A stretch of 47,659 nt of DNA from Clostridia bacterium (lineage in GTDB: Bacteria > Bacillota > Clostridia > Christensenellales > Aristaeellaceae): NCBI GenBank assembly GCA_030537335.1, contig JAUNNK010000005.1:1-47659 (forward strand), in the 5' to 3' direction. Shown piece by piece: positions 15,263-24,045 of this stretch. A program made the translations under genes and the position numbers. The number at the start of each line of letters is the position of its first letter. The first letter of the stretch is position 1. The notes beneath the pieces were generated by a model that was not told the DNA's origin, searched no databases, and saw only the letters and a program-made list of their open reading frames with translations.

Positions 15263-17920
15263 GTGAATACACAGATGAGGAAGAGATGCGCGTGCCGGAG
15301 CGCGATTCGTCGGGCGCTGTGCGCGCTGCTGGCGATGGTTCTGCTGCTGGCGGGCGCGGAGCTTGCGCCGGTTCGCGCGGAGTCGGGCGGTCTGGTGCGG
15401 GTGAAGCTCACGCGGCTGGGCACGCCCTTGGAGCTGGTGCTCACGGCGGACTGCGACTATGTATGTTCCGGGGAATTCTCATTGAACATCCCTGCGGGCA
15501 GCACGGTCACGCTGCGCGCCGACGGCGACGCGCTCCATCTCTCCTGCGACGGCGTGGAGCTCAACTGCGGTTCCGGGGCGCAACTGCTGCGCTGCGGAAG
15601 CGGCGGCGTGCGGTTTCAGTCGCCCGAGCTGGCAAACGTCTTTTGCGGCGATCTCTACCTCAGCGCCAGCGGTTCTGCGATCACGGCGGTGCTGCACCTG
15701 CCCATGGAGGACTACCTCTGCGGCGTGGTGGGCTACGAGATGTCCAACTCCTATCCACTGGAGGCCCTGAAGGCGCAGGCGGTCGCGGCGCGCAACTACG
15801 CGCTCAAGAAGATGTCCACCCAGGCGTCCAGAAGCTACGACGTGGTCGACACATCCACCGATCAGGTCTTTCGCGGCTACAACGCCAGCCAGACCCGGGT
15901 GATCCAGGCGGTGCAGGAGACCGCCGGCATGGCGCTCTACAGCGGCAGCACACTCGCGAGCTGCTATTACTCTGCCTCCAACGGCGGTCAGACGGAATCC
16001 ACCAAGAATGCCTGGGGCAACAGCCTGAGCTACAGCGTGGTGAAGGACGATCCCTACGATCTGGGAAATACAGGTGCGAAGAAGACAACGGCGCGCATTG
16101 CGAAGGACGCGAATGATCTGCATCCCTCGCTGGAAATTGCGCTGCTGGAGGGCGTGCGGGACGTGCTGGCCGGGCAGAAGCTCAGTCAGGACGCGGCGGA
16201 CGTGAGAATTCTTTCCATTGAAAGGATAAGCGCGAAGAATCCGAAGTACGCCGAGCCGAGCCGCCTGTACCGCACGCTGGGCTTCGAGCTGCGCGTGCAA
16301 TCCCGGCGGCCGTCCGACGGCGCGCTGGTGACGCTTGCGACCACGGTGGATGTGCCCACCTATGGCGGTCTGGAGAACTGGTACGGCCTGTCCATCAACT
16401 CCTCATCCAACGAGACCGTGGAGGTGACGGACGAGGGCGAGTGCTTCTGCGTCACCTTCCGGCGCTGGGGCCACGGCATCGGCATGAGCCAGCGCGGCGC
16501 GCAGGCCATGGCGCGGGATTACGGCATGAGCGCGCAGGAGATTCTTACGTTCTACTACCCCGGCACCGAGCTGCGGTCGGTTTCGCTGGCGGGGGCCAGC
16601 TACGCGTCCCCGGCGGGCGGCGGGGAGGCCGTCGCCACGGCATATGCATCGGGAAAACTGACTCTGTACGCGAATGCGTCGGGAGAATCCGTCTGCGCGA
16701 AGCTCGATGACGGCTTAATGCTGCGGGTGCTGGGCGCGCAGGGTGGTCGTGCGCTGGTGGAGGTTCGCGGCCTTCAGGCCTGGGCGGAAGTGGAGGGCCT
16801 GCGGGATTATGCGCTGATCGGCGAGACCTTCGAGTCCGCTTCGGGAGATATGGCGCTCAGCGCCGATGCAAACCTGCTGGAGCTTCCCCTGGAGGGCGCG
16901 CGCACAATCGAGGTGCTGCTGGCGGGGACGCGGGTTCGCCTGCTGGAGCGCTCCGAAAGCTGGGCGCTGGCGGAGACGGAGGGCGGCATGCGGGGCTACC
17001 TGCCCGTGATGCTGCTGTGTGAAGCGGAGCCGTCTGAAACGCCGGAGCCGAGCGCAGAGACAAGCCCGGAGCCGACGGAAACATTGGAACCCACCGGAAC
17101 GCCGGAAGCGACTGTCACGGCGACGGTTTTGCCGACCGTATCTACAACACCCACGGCAACCGCAACGGCGACAATCGAGCCGACTGCAACGACTTCAGCG
17201 ACGGCATCCGCAACGCCCGCTGCAGCTGCGACAGCGACTGCATCTGCAATGCCCACGGCAAGCGCAACGCCCACGGTGACGCTCAATCCCACGCGAACGC
17301 CTGCGCCCACGCTCCGGCCCGATCCCACTGCGGTGGACCGGCCACTGCCGACAGGCTCCCCGCTGCCGACGCTGGAGCCTGCCCGCGCGCCGGAGGGCGC
17401 GGAGGGCATGTTCGTGCCCATTGGAACGCTCTACAACTACGTGCGCGTGAGCTCCGGGAGCGCGCTGACCCTGCGGTCAAAGCCGTCCACGTCGGCGGCA
17501 GCGGTGGGGACGCTGGCGCGGGGCGCGCGCGTGCGGGTGCTGGCCTTCGACGAGGCGTGGGCGCTGGTCGAGGCGACGGGCGGCGTGCGGGGCTTTGCTG
17601 CGCTGCGCTATCTGAGCGCGGTGGCGGTGCCCGAGGATCAGCCAACTGCGGAGGATGTGCTGCACACGCCTGCGCCCACCGAGGCTCCGGAGGAAGAGGA
17701 TTCGGTGCAGATTGTCGATCTGGACGTGGTGTTCTGCGACATCAGCGCCCGCACCACAGCGGCGGCTGCGATGTATCGGAAGAATTCCACCTCCGGCAGC
17801 CGCGTGTGCACGATCCCCGCAGGAGCGAAGCTGACGGTGACCGCCTACGACAAGAGCTGGGCCTATGTGAAGTACGGCAGCAGGCGCGGCTTCGTTCAGC
17901 TCAGGTACCTGAAGAAGTAA
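15263..17920 (+). CDS. SpoIID/LytB-domain protein with SH3-like repeats
   Basis: 885 aa from a GTG at 15263; an ATG at 15275 is an equally possible start because spacing to GAGGG is poor for both. A signal peptide or anchor lies at residues 17-39. The SpoIID domain covers about 145-440: the catalytic-type glutamate is in VVGYEMSNSYPLEALKAQA (E159) and the second conserved block is WGHGIGMSQRGAQAMA (about 401). SpoIID-type enzymes are lytic transglycosylases cutting peptidoglycan after peptide removal. Four SH3-like wall-binding repeats follow (about 460-520, 526-586, 726-786, 823-885), split by a ~110-residue Thr/Ala/Pro linker. It is much longer than engulfment SpoIID (~340 aa), so a LytB-like wall role is as likely as engulfment. 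Confidence 0.85.
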   Translation: MNTQMRKRCACRSAIRRALCALLAMVLLLAGAELAPVRAESGGLVRVKLTRLGTPLELVLTADCDYVCSGEFSLNIPAGSTVTLRADGDALHLSCDGVELNCGSGAQLLRCGSGGVRFQSPELANVFCGDLYLSASGSAITAVLHLPMEDYLCGVVGYEMSNSYPLEALKAQAVAARNYALKKMSTQASRSYDVVDTSTDQVFRGYNASQTRVIQAVQETAGMALYSGSTLASCYYSASNGGQTESTKNAWGNSLSYSVVKDDPYDLGNTGAKKTTARIAKDANDLHPSLEIALLEGVRDVLAGQKLSQDAADVRILSIERISAKNPKYAEPSRLYRTLGFELRVQSRRPSDGALVTLATTVDVPTYGGLENWYGLSINSSSNETVEVTDEGECFCVTFRRWGHGIGMSQRGAQAMARDYGMSAQEILTFYYPGTELRSVSLAGASYASPAGGGEAVATAYASGKLTLYANASGESVCAKLDDGLMLRVLGAQGGRALVEVRGLQAWAEVEGLRDYALIGETFESASGDMALSADANLLELPLEGARTIEVLLAGTRVRLLERSESWALAETEGGMRGYLPVMLLCEAEPSETPEPSAETSPEPTETLEPTGTPEATVTATVLPTVSTTPTATATATIEPTATTSATASATPAAAATATASAMPTASATPTVTLNPTRTPAPTLRPDPTAVDRPLPTGSPLPTLEPARAPEGAEGMFVPIGTLYNYVRVSSGSALTLRSKPSTSAAAVGTLARGARVRVLAFDEAWALVEATGGVRGFAALRYLSAVAVPEDQPTAEDVLHTPAPTEAPEEEDSVQIVDLDVVFCDISARTTAAAAMYRKNSTSGSRVCTIPAGAKLTVTAYDKSWAYVKYGSRRGFVQLRYLKK

Positions 17921-17946
17921 GAACGGTTCCCGGGAAGGAGAAAGAT

Positions 17947-19311
17947 ATGAAGCGAAGGTTGATTTGGCTGTTGGCGCTGCTGGCGGCGCTTGCGATGCCC
18001 GTGTCCGCCTGGGGCGCGGCGGCTGTGGATCCCGAGGTGGACATGCTGGAGGTGGACCACAAGCTCTATGAGCTGGGCTACCGCGACAGCGCCTGCAACG
18101 GTGAGCTGGACGAGGTGACCATCAATGCTCTGCGCAACTTCCAGGCGGTCAACGGCCTGCAGGTGACGGGCGAGCCGGATCCGCAGACCGTGGAGCTGCT
18201 GCTCAGCGGCCAGGCGATCAGCGAACAGGCGTATCTGACGGGCCTTGCGCAGGCAAGGTCGGAACAGGCTTCGCTGGCGGAGGGTAGCTACGGCGCGGAT
18301 GTGGAGAAGCTCCAGCGCGCCCTGAAGGATCTGGGCTACTTCAAGGGCAACTGCGACGGGGCCTACGGCGAGGCCACGGCGGCGGCGGTGTACCGCTTCC
18401 AGCTGGCAAACGGCCTGATGGAGACGGGCGTGGCCGACAGCGCGGTGTTCGTGCGTCTGTACGAGGGCGAGGCCGTGGACTGGAGCGGCTTTCTGCAAGG
18501 CAGCTGCGCCGCAGCCGGGGAATCGGGCGTGCACGTGCGCCGGATCCAGCAGTGGCTGAAGAACAAGGGATACTTCCGGGGCGAGTGCACCGGGCGCTAC
18601 GGCGAGGCGACGCAGCAGGCCGTGAAGCGCTTCCAGACCGCGAGCAAGCTGGAGAGCAGCGGCGACGCGGACTACGCCACCTGCGAGGCGCTCTTCACCG
18701 ACGTTGCCGCGATGCGCAGCGAGGAGAGCGCGCTGCGGCGCGGAATGGAGGGCGAGGCGGTCGCTGCGCTGTGCGCGCGCCTGACGGAGCTGGGCTATCC
18801 CGCCGGGGGAAGCTTCACCATGCGCACGGAGCTGGGCGTGATGCAGTTTCAGCTGGCCAGCGGAATGTCCGTTACCGGAATTGCCGACGCGGCCACCCTG
18901 GCGGCGCTCAACGCCGAAGGCGCGCGGCGTGCGGAGGATTACGCAGCGCCGGAGCTGGGAGAGTATGCCAGTGAGGGCCTTCAGCAGCTGCTGCTGCGCA
19001 TGTCCGGCAACTGTCTGGGCCAGCAGGCGGGCTTCGCGGACAGTTTGGAGTTCGTGGAGTACCTCTGCCTGAAGTGCGGCATACCGCTGGTGAAGCAGTC
19101 GCAGCTCACGGCGGAGGCTGCGGCACTGGAGGGCGAGCTTCCCGGCGGACAGATCCTGTGCGTGCAGGCCGAGGACCGGGAGATCTTCGGCGTGACTACC
19201 TCCGATCGCGCGCTGGTGTACTGCGGGGGAAATGGATATGTAGTGATGAGCTATCTGGATGTGATGCAGCTGGAGCAGATTTGGACGCTGACTCCGGGGA
19301 CAGCGCAATGA
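17947..19311 (+). CDS. Secreted peptidoglycan-binding protein with degenerate NlpC/P60-like tail
   Basis: 454 aa from the ATG at 17947 (GGGAAGGAG upstream). After a signal peptide (ending VSAWGA) come four peptidoglycan-binding type 1 repeats, beginning near residues 30, 115, 195 and 265. The last ~115 residues contain DSLEFVEYLCLKCGIPL, then LPGGQILCV and a GNGYVVMSYLD ending. This follows the outline of an NlpC/P60 hydrolase, but the usual catalytic Cys position (DCSGFV) is Asp365-Ser366-Leu and the catalytic His strand reads EIFGVTT. It may be a non-catalytic wall-binding protein. The gene lies 26 bases after the SpoIID-like gene and overlaps the next start by four bases. Confidence 0.8.
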   Translation: MKRRLIWLLALLAALAMPVSAWGAAAVDPEVDMLEVDHKLYELGYRDSACNGELDEVTINALRNFQAVNGLQVTGEPDPQTVELLLSGQAISEQAYLTGLAQARSEQASLAEGSYGADVEKLQRALKDLGYFKGNCDGAYGEATAAAVYRFQLANGLMETGVADSAVFVRLYEGEAVDWSGFLQGSCAAAGESGVHVRRIQQWLKNKGYFRGECTGRYGEATQQAVKRFQTASKLESSGDADYATCEALFTDVAAMRSEESALRRGMEGEAVAALCARLTELGYPAGGSFTMRTELGVMQFQLASGMSVTGIADAATLAALNAEGARRAEDYAAPELGEYASEGLQQLLLRMSGNCLGQQAGFADSLEFVEYLCLKCGIPLVKQSQLTAEAAALEGELPGGQILCVQAEDREIFGVTTSDRALVYCGGNGYVVMSYLDVMQLEQIWTLTPGTAQ

Positions 19312-20075
19312 CGGAAGTGGAGCTGAAGATCGGCGAACGCCTGGACGATCTGCAAACCGGCGGCTTTCGCCTGATCCAGCGGCCGGGAACCTTTTGCCTG
19401 GGTACGGATTCGGTGCTGCTTGCCCACTTCTGTGCGCCGAAGCGGCGGGAGCGCATCGCCGATCTGGGCTGCGGCAACGGCGCGATTTCACTGCTGCTGG
19501 CAGCGCACCATGCGGACTGCTGCGTGGACAGCGTGGAGCTCCAGGCGGAGATGGCCGACATGGCCCGGCGCAGCGTGGTGCTCAACGGCGTGCAGGATCG
19601 CGTGCGCATCCACTGCGCCGACCTGCGGGAGGCACCCGCGCTGCTGGGGACCGGCGGGCATTCGCTGATCGTGTGCAACCCGCCCTACGAGGCTGCGGGT
19701 AGCGGCTTTCCCAGCGCGACGGCGCAGGAGCGCATTGCACGGCAGGCGGAGAATCTGACGCTTCAAGAGCTTTCGGAGTCCGCGAATCGCCTCTTGAAGT
19801 ACGGCGGTCGCTTCTGCGCGGTGTTTCCGGCGCGGCGTGCCTTCGAGCTGATGCACGCGCTGCACGATGCGGGGCTGGAACCCAAGCGCATTCAGACGGT
19901 GCATGCCCGGGCGGAGAAGCCGCCGCGCGTGGTGCTGATCGAGGCGGTGAAGGGCGCGGCCAGCGGGCTCAAGTGGCTTCAACCCCTGCTGCTCTACGAC
20001 GCGGACGGCCATCCCAGCGCCCAGCTGCGGGCAGCCTACGAGAATTCGGATGCAGATTTGCAGGGAAAGTGTTGA
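19308..20075 (+). CDS. tRNA1(Val) A37 N6-methyltransferase family (TrmN6/YfiC-like)
   Basis: 255 aa. Motif I of the SAM-binding fold is IADLGCGNGAISLLLA and the catalytic N6-adenine motif is NPPY (in LIVCNPPYEA). The N-terminal FRLIQRPGTFCLGTDSVLLAHF block is typical of this family in Firmicutes. These enzymes methylate N6 of an adenine in tRNA or rRNA. The start ATG overlaps the stop of the peptidoglycan-binding gene (ATGA). The link to cell-wall genes appears to be transcriptional only. Confidence 0.88.
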   Translation: MTEVELKIGERLDDLQTGGFRLIQRPGTFCLGTDSVLLAHFCAPKRRERIADLGCGNGAISLLLAAHHADCCVDSVELQAEMADMARRSVVLNGVQDRVRIHCADLREAPALLGTGGHSLIVCNPPYEAAGSGFPSATAQERIARQAENLTLQELSESANRLLKYGGRFCAVFPARRAFELMHALHDAGLEPKRIQTVHARAEKPPRVVLIEAVKGAASGLKWLQPLLLYDADGHPSAQLRAAYENSDADLQGKC

Positions 20076-20090
20076 GCATTTTTCAATCTT

Positions 20091-20131
20091 CTGACACGAA
20101 CAGGCATCGCTGCGATGCTCGTTCGTGTCAG
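20091..20131 (+). terminator. Long hairpin terminator
   Basis: CTGACACGAAC (20091-20101) pairs perfectly with GTTCGTGTCAG (20121-20131), with a further inner stem GCATCGC/GCGATGC. It is followed by a T-rich CTTATTATT and ends the SpoIID-like operon. Confidence 0.85.
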
Positions 20132-20281
20132 CTTATTATTGTATGGATTGCGTAAAGCACGAGAGGACAATTGTATACTGGAATTGTTATTGCAATGTCG
20201 ATATTTGATGAACAGTGGCATAAATTGGATTCGATTATATGGATATTCTGCGAAATATTTTCTAATTTGTGGAATATATGG

Positions 20282-20310
20282 TTGACATCTGGATTTGCAG
20301 ATGCTATAAT
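20282..20310 (+). promoter_or_regulatory. Consensus sigma-A promoter of the LacI/polyol operon
   Basis: TTGACA (20282-20287) and TATAAT (20305-20310) are 17 bases apart, a perfect match to consensus. Transcription would start near 20317, over 100 bases before the lacI-type start codon. The rest of the 20132-20424 gap is AT-rich; besides the operator at 20394 I see nothing else in it. Confidence 0.9.
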
Positions 20311-20393
20311 ATATCCATCGAAGTCAGAAGGTTGGCGGCTGGGTCAGTTCATTGCAGTTGCCAAAGAGACGAATCTTTTTTTATACGATAAAA

Positions 20394-20407
20394 TGTAAAC
20401 GATTACA
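20394..20407 (+). promoter_or_regulatory. LacI-family operator 1
   Basis: TGTAAACGATTACA is a palindrome with a central CG and matches the LacI-family form TGTAANCGNTTACA (12 of 14 bases symmetric). It lies 18 bases before the repressor start codon and about 77 bases past the predicted transcription start. A CcpA cre site has nearly the same form and is an alternative. Confidence 0.75.
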
Positions 20408-20424
20408 AAATATGAGGAGAAAAG

Positions 20425-21447
20425 ATGGCTGTTACAATAAAAACAATTGCAAATCTGGCAAATGTTTCTACTGCGACGGTTTCAAGATTTCTCAACAATC
20501 CCGAGTCTGTATCCGAAAAGAAGCGTAAGGTTCTCGCAGCCATCATATCCGAACAGAACTACAAGCGCAACGAGCTTGCGCGCGATCTGGTGATGAACAA
20601 GAGCAGGATGGTCGGCGTGATTCTGCCGGACATCAACAACATCTATTTTTCGCCGATCATGATGGGGATTGAACGGGAACTGGAAGAAAAAGGCTATAGC
20701 ACATTTATCTGTAATACCCACGGAGACATCGATAAGGAAAAGAATTACATCAACGTATTGCAAAGCTATCGCGTAGCAGGAATGATTTTTATCGGAACCC
20801 GACCGCTGGACAGGGAAAAGAGCGTTCACGTGGCGGAACTGGCGGAATCGCTGCCGGTTGTACTGATCAACGACTACATCCTGGAGAGTCACGTCAGCTT
20901 TGTGGCAAACAATGAGGCACGCGGCATTGAGCAGGCATTGCAATATCTGTACGACATCGGACACAGGAAGATTGGCTTTATCAACGGAAATCTTCCGATG
21001 ACGACGTATAGCTATAAGAAGAATGGCTTCCAATTGATGATGGACCGTCTGGGATTGGACTGGCAGCAGTTCTACATCGAGGAAGATCCCTATGAAACGG
21101 GCGGATATCGCGCTTCGTGCAGTCTTTTGAAGAGAGAAATCCATCCGACGGCTGTGATCGCCGCAAACGATCAGATGGCCATCGGCGCGACGCGTGCTAT
21201 CTTTGAAAAGGGATACAAAGTGCCGCGGGATATCTCTGTCATGGGCTATTCCAATGTGCCCATCTCGGGAGAAATCTATCCCAGACTGACGACCGTCGAT
21301 CAGTTTCCAATCTATACCGGAAAGGTTGCGGCGGAAATGCTGATTACCCAGATTAAAAAACAGGGCGCGCATGAGGCGCGCAGTCAGATGACGACTTGGC
21401 TTGATACGCAACTCGTAATTCGGGATTCCACCGCAAGCTGCAGGTAG
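20425..21447 (+). CDS. LacI-family transcriptional regulator
   Basis: 340 aa. The N-terminal helix-turn-helix is VTIKTIANLANVSTATVSRFLNN, with the hinge helix near residue 50-58, followed by a periplasmic-binding-protein-like sensor domain (MVGVILPDINNIYFSPIM; HRKIGFINGN; TAVIAANDQMAIGA). It should bind a sugar or polyol and control the operon behind it. Two matching palindromes flank the gene (20394 and 21464), so autoregulation is likely. It is a standard-length member with no sign of damage. Confidence 0.93.
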   Translation: MAVTIKTIANLANVSTATVSRFLNNPESVSEKKRKVLAAIISEQNYKRNELARDLVMNKSRMVGVILPDINNIYFSPIMMGIERELEEKGYSTFICNTHGDIDKEKNYINVLQSYRVAGMIFIGTRPLDREKSVHVAELAESLPVVLINDYILESHVSFVANNEARGIEQALQYLYDIGHRKIGFINGNLPMTTYSYKKNGFQLMMDRLGLDWQQFYIEEDPYETGGYRASCSLLKREIHPTAVIAANDQMAIGATRAIFEKGYKVPRDISVMGYSNVPISGEIYPRLTTVDQFPIYTGKVAAEMLITQIKKQGAHEARSQMTTWLDTQLVIRDSTASCR

Positions 21448-21463
21448 TTTTTTCAAAGAGCAA

Positions 21464-21481
21464 TTTGTAAACGTTTACAAA
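21464..21481 (+). promoter_or_regulatory. LacI-family operator 2
   Basis: TTTGTAAACGTTTACAAA is a perfect 18-base palindrome (core TGTAAACGTTTACA). It sits between the repressor gene and the first dehydrogenase, just before its GGAGG. I find no promoter between the repressor stop and this site, so the bound repressor would act as a roadblock to read-through. Confidence 0.85.
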
Positions 21482-21499
21482 TAAGGAGGTCAATGAAAG

Positions 21500-22522
21500 A
21501 TGAAAGCTGTTGTCTATACCGCCCCGAGGGAGTTTGAAGTGAAGGAAGTGCCGGTTCCCAAGATCGCACCCAACCAGGTTCTGATCCGCGTGCGCTCCTG
21601 CGGCGTGTGCAGAACGGATATCCACCTGCACGAGGGCGAATTCCTGGCAAAGTATCCCTTCACGAACGGACATGAATTTGCGGGCGAGATTGTGGAAGTT
21701 GGCAGCGAGACGCACGGCTTCAAGGTGGGTGACAGGGTTGTTGCCGACAATACCGTGCTCTGCGGCGAGTGCTATTATTGCAGGCGCAACCAGCCCCTGT
21801 TCTGCGAGAACTTTGTCTCCTTGGGCTGCAACACTGACGGCGGCTTTGCGGAGTATGTGAAGGTCAATTATGACAAGGTGTTCCATATCAGCGATTCCCT
21901 GCCCTTCGACGTCGCAGCGTTTACCGAGCCGACGGCCTGTGCGGTGCACGGCATGGACGTCATCGATATCAAATGCGGCGACGATGTGCTCATCTTCGGC
22001 GCTGGTCCCACCGGCATCATCCTGACGCAGCTGATCAAGCATGGCGGTGCGGGCAACGTCGTGGTATGCGCGTCCAATCAGAAGAAGCTGGACATCATCG
22101 AAAAGAATGGCTATGCAAAGACCGTGAAGATGGATCGAAGCGATTATTCCAAGCATACCCACGAGATTCAGGAGAAGTTTCCCTTGGGATTCGACGTGGT
22201 GATTGACGCGACGGGCTCTCCGAAGGTGCTGGAGCAGTGCTTCAATTTCTGCAAATACGGTGCGAAGATTGTGGTCTACGGCGTTGCGAATATGGCGGAC
22301 AAGATCCAGATCAGTCCGTATCTGATGTTTGAGAGGGAGTACAAGCTGATCGGTTCCTATGCCCAGACGCACTGCTTCGATCGTGCGATCAAGTTCCTTG
22401 AAAATGGAATTGTGAAGGTCGACGACCTGGTAACGGATCATTTTGATCTGGATGGATACGGCGATATGATTGACAAGATGTATCACGGAAAGGACAACAT
22501 CAAGATCATCATCAATCCCTGA
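21500..22522 (+). CDS. Zinc-dependent alcohol (polyol) dehydrogenase 1
   Basis: 340 aa, medium-chain dehydrogenase family. Catalytic zinc ligands are C37 and H58-E59 (GHEF); the structural zinc cysteines are C88, C91, C94 and C102. The NAD-binding motif is FGAGPTG near residue 170. It resembles arabitol/sorbitol-type dehydrogenases that oxidise a sugar alcohol to a ketose with NAD(P). AAGGAGG precedes the ATG at 21500; another ATG at 21493 is out of frame. As the first gene after the repressor and the operator it probably catalyses the first step of the imported substrate. Confidence 0.88.
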   Translation: MKAVVYTAPREFEVKEVPVPKIAPNQVLIRVRSCGVCRTDIHLHEGEFLAKYPFTNGHEFAGEIVEVGSETHGFKVGDRVVADNTVLCGECYYCRRNQPLFCENFVSLGCNTDGGFAEYVKVNYDKVFHISDSLPFDVAAFTEPTACAVHGMDVIDIKCGDDVLIFGAGPTGIILTQLIKHGGAGNVVVCASNQKKLDIIEKNGYAKTVKMDRSDYSKHTHEIQEKFPLGFDVVIDATGSPKVLEQCFNFCKYGAKIVVYGVANMADKIQISPYLMFEREYKLIGSYAQTHCFDRAIKFLENGIVKVDDLVTDHFDLDGYGDMIDKMYHGKDNIKIIINP

Positions 22523-22544
22523 GGCATGAGAACGGAGGTCGAGT

Positions 22545-24044
22545 ATGAGCGGTCCGATTGTATTGGAAATGATTGATATTTCCAAGACCTTTCCAGGCGT
22601 GCGTGCGTTGGACGGTGTAAATCTGACCCTGCATGCGGGCGAGGTTCACGGCCTGATGGGTGAAAATGGAGCCGGCAAGTCCACGCTGATGAAAATTCTG
22701 CTGGGCCTGTATCAGCGCAGCGGCGGAACGATTCGCCTGCGCGGCAAGGAGGTTTCCTACAACAATCCCCGCGAGGCCATTGCAGACGGCATATGCATGA
22801 TTCATCAGGAGCTGAATCTGATACCGGAAATGACGGTCGCAGAAAATATCTTTCTCGGCCGCGAACCCCTGAAAAACGGCTTCGTGGATTACAAAAAGAT
22901 GTGCCGCGACGCAAAGGAGCTGTTGGAGACGCTGCATCTGAACATAGATCCGGCGACGAAGCTCCGCAAGCTCACGGTTGCCGGCCAGCAGATGGTGGAG
23001 ATTGCAAAGGCAGTGTCCTACGACTCGTCCATACTCATTATGGACGAACCAACCTCCGCAATCTCGGAGCAGGAAGTTGAGCAGCTGTTCAATATCATCC
23101 GTTCGCTCACTGCAAAGGGCGTAGCCGTCGTCTACATCTCCCACCGCATGGAGGAGATCTATCAGATCTGCGACAGGATCACGGTTTTGCGCGACGGACA
23201 GATGATTACCAGCGACCTGAGCGCCAACCTGACGGAGCAGATGCTGATTCAGGCGATGGTGGGAAGAACTCTGGATCAGTACTATCCAAAGCAGTATTTG
23301 ACGCCCGGAGAGGTGGTTCTCAAGGTGGAGAACCTGTGCCTCGAGAACAAATTCAGGGACGTTTCCTTTGAGGTGCATGCGGGTGAGGTTCTCGGCTTTG
23401 CAGGCATGATGGGCGCAGGCCGCACGGAGATATGCGAGACCATCTTCGGAATTCGCAGAGCGACGGGCGGCAAGGTGACCATTTGCGGCAAGGAACTGAA
23501 GGCGCGTCGTCCATATCAGGCGGTTGAAGTCGGCATTGCGCTGGTATCCGAAGATCGCAAGCTGTATGGTTTGAATCTGGTGGGCTCGGTTCGCGACAAC
23601 ATCGTTCTGAGCGCGCTGAAGCGCATCAACAGCAATGCGGTGGTCAACGATGGCAGGCTCAATCGCGTTGCAAAGGAGCAGGTGGAGCGGTTCAGAATCA
23701 AGACGCCGTCCATTTCAACGAAAGTTTCCAACCTTTCTGGCGGCAATCAGCAGAAGGTGGTTCTTGCAAAATGGCTGCTGTGCAACTGCAGGGTACTGAT
23801 CCTGGACGAACCCACGCGCGGAATTGACATTGGCGCAAAGACGGAGATCTACAAACTCATCAATGAGCTTGCCGCAAAAGGCATGGCAATCATCATGGTT
23901 TCCTCTGAAATGCCGGAAGTGATTGGTATGAGCGATCGGATCGTGGTATTCAGTGAAGGCAGGCAGACGGGAACGATGGATCATCTGCAGGCCACCCAGG
24001 AACGCATTATGCGCTGTGCCATGCCCAGGAAGGAGGTTGTTTAA
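22545..24044 (+). CDS. Ribose-type sugar ABC transporter, ATP-binding protein (RbsA/MglA family)
   Basis: 499 aa with two fused ATPase halves. The first has Walker A GENGAGKST near residue 40 and a Walker B ILIMDEPTSA; its signature reads LTVAGQQMVEI, as usual for this family. The second half has a degenerate Walker A (GMMGAGRTEI) and an intact LSGGNQQKVVLAKW signature with VLILDEPTRGID. This two-domain form powers import of pentoses, polyols and related sugars. It lies 22 bases behind the first dehydrogenase and 1 base before the permease start. Confidence 0.93.
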   Translation: MSGPIVLEMIDISKTFPGVRALDGVNLTLHAGEVHGLMGENGAGKSTLMKILLGLYQRSGGTIRLRGKEVSYNNPREAIADGICMIHQELNLIPEMTVAENIFLGREPLKNGFVDYKKMCRDAKELLETLHLNIDPATKLRKLTVAGQQMVEIAKAVSYDSSILIMDEPTSAISEQEVEQLFNIIRSLTAKGVAVVYISHRMEEIYQICDRITVLRDGQMITSDLSANLTEQMLIQAMVGRTLDQYYPKQYLTPGEVVLKVENLCLENKFRDVSFEVHAGEVLGFAGMMGAGRTEICETIFGIRRATGGKVTICGKELKARRPYQAVEVGIALVSEDRKLYGLNLVGSVRDNIVLSALKRINSNAVVNDGRLNRVAKEQVERFRIKTPSISTKVSNLSGGNQQKVVLAKWLLCNCRVLILDEPTRGIDIGAKTEIYKLINELAAKGMAIIMVSSEMPEVIGMSDRIVVFSEGRQTGTMDHLQATQERIMRCAMPRKEVV

Positions 24045-24045
24045 G

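Noticed and set aside
17028-17360. Repetitive stretch in the SpoIID-like gene as a CRISPR or satellite array
   Set aside because: It is in frame and encodes a Thr/Ala/Pro linker with irregular units; there are no spaced identical repeats.
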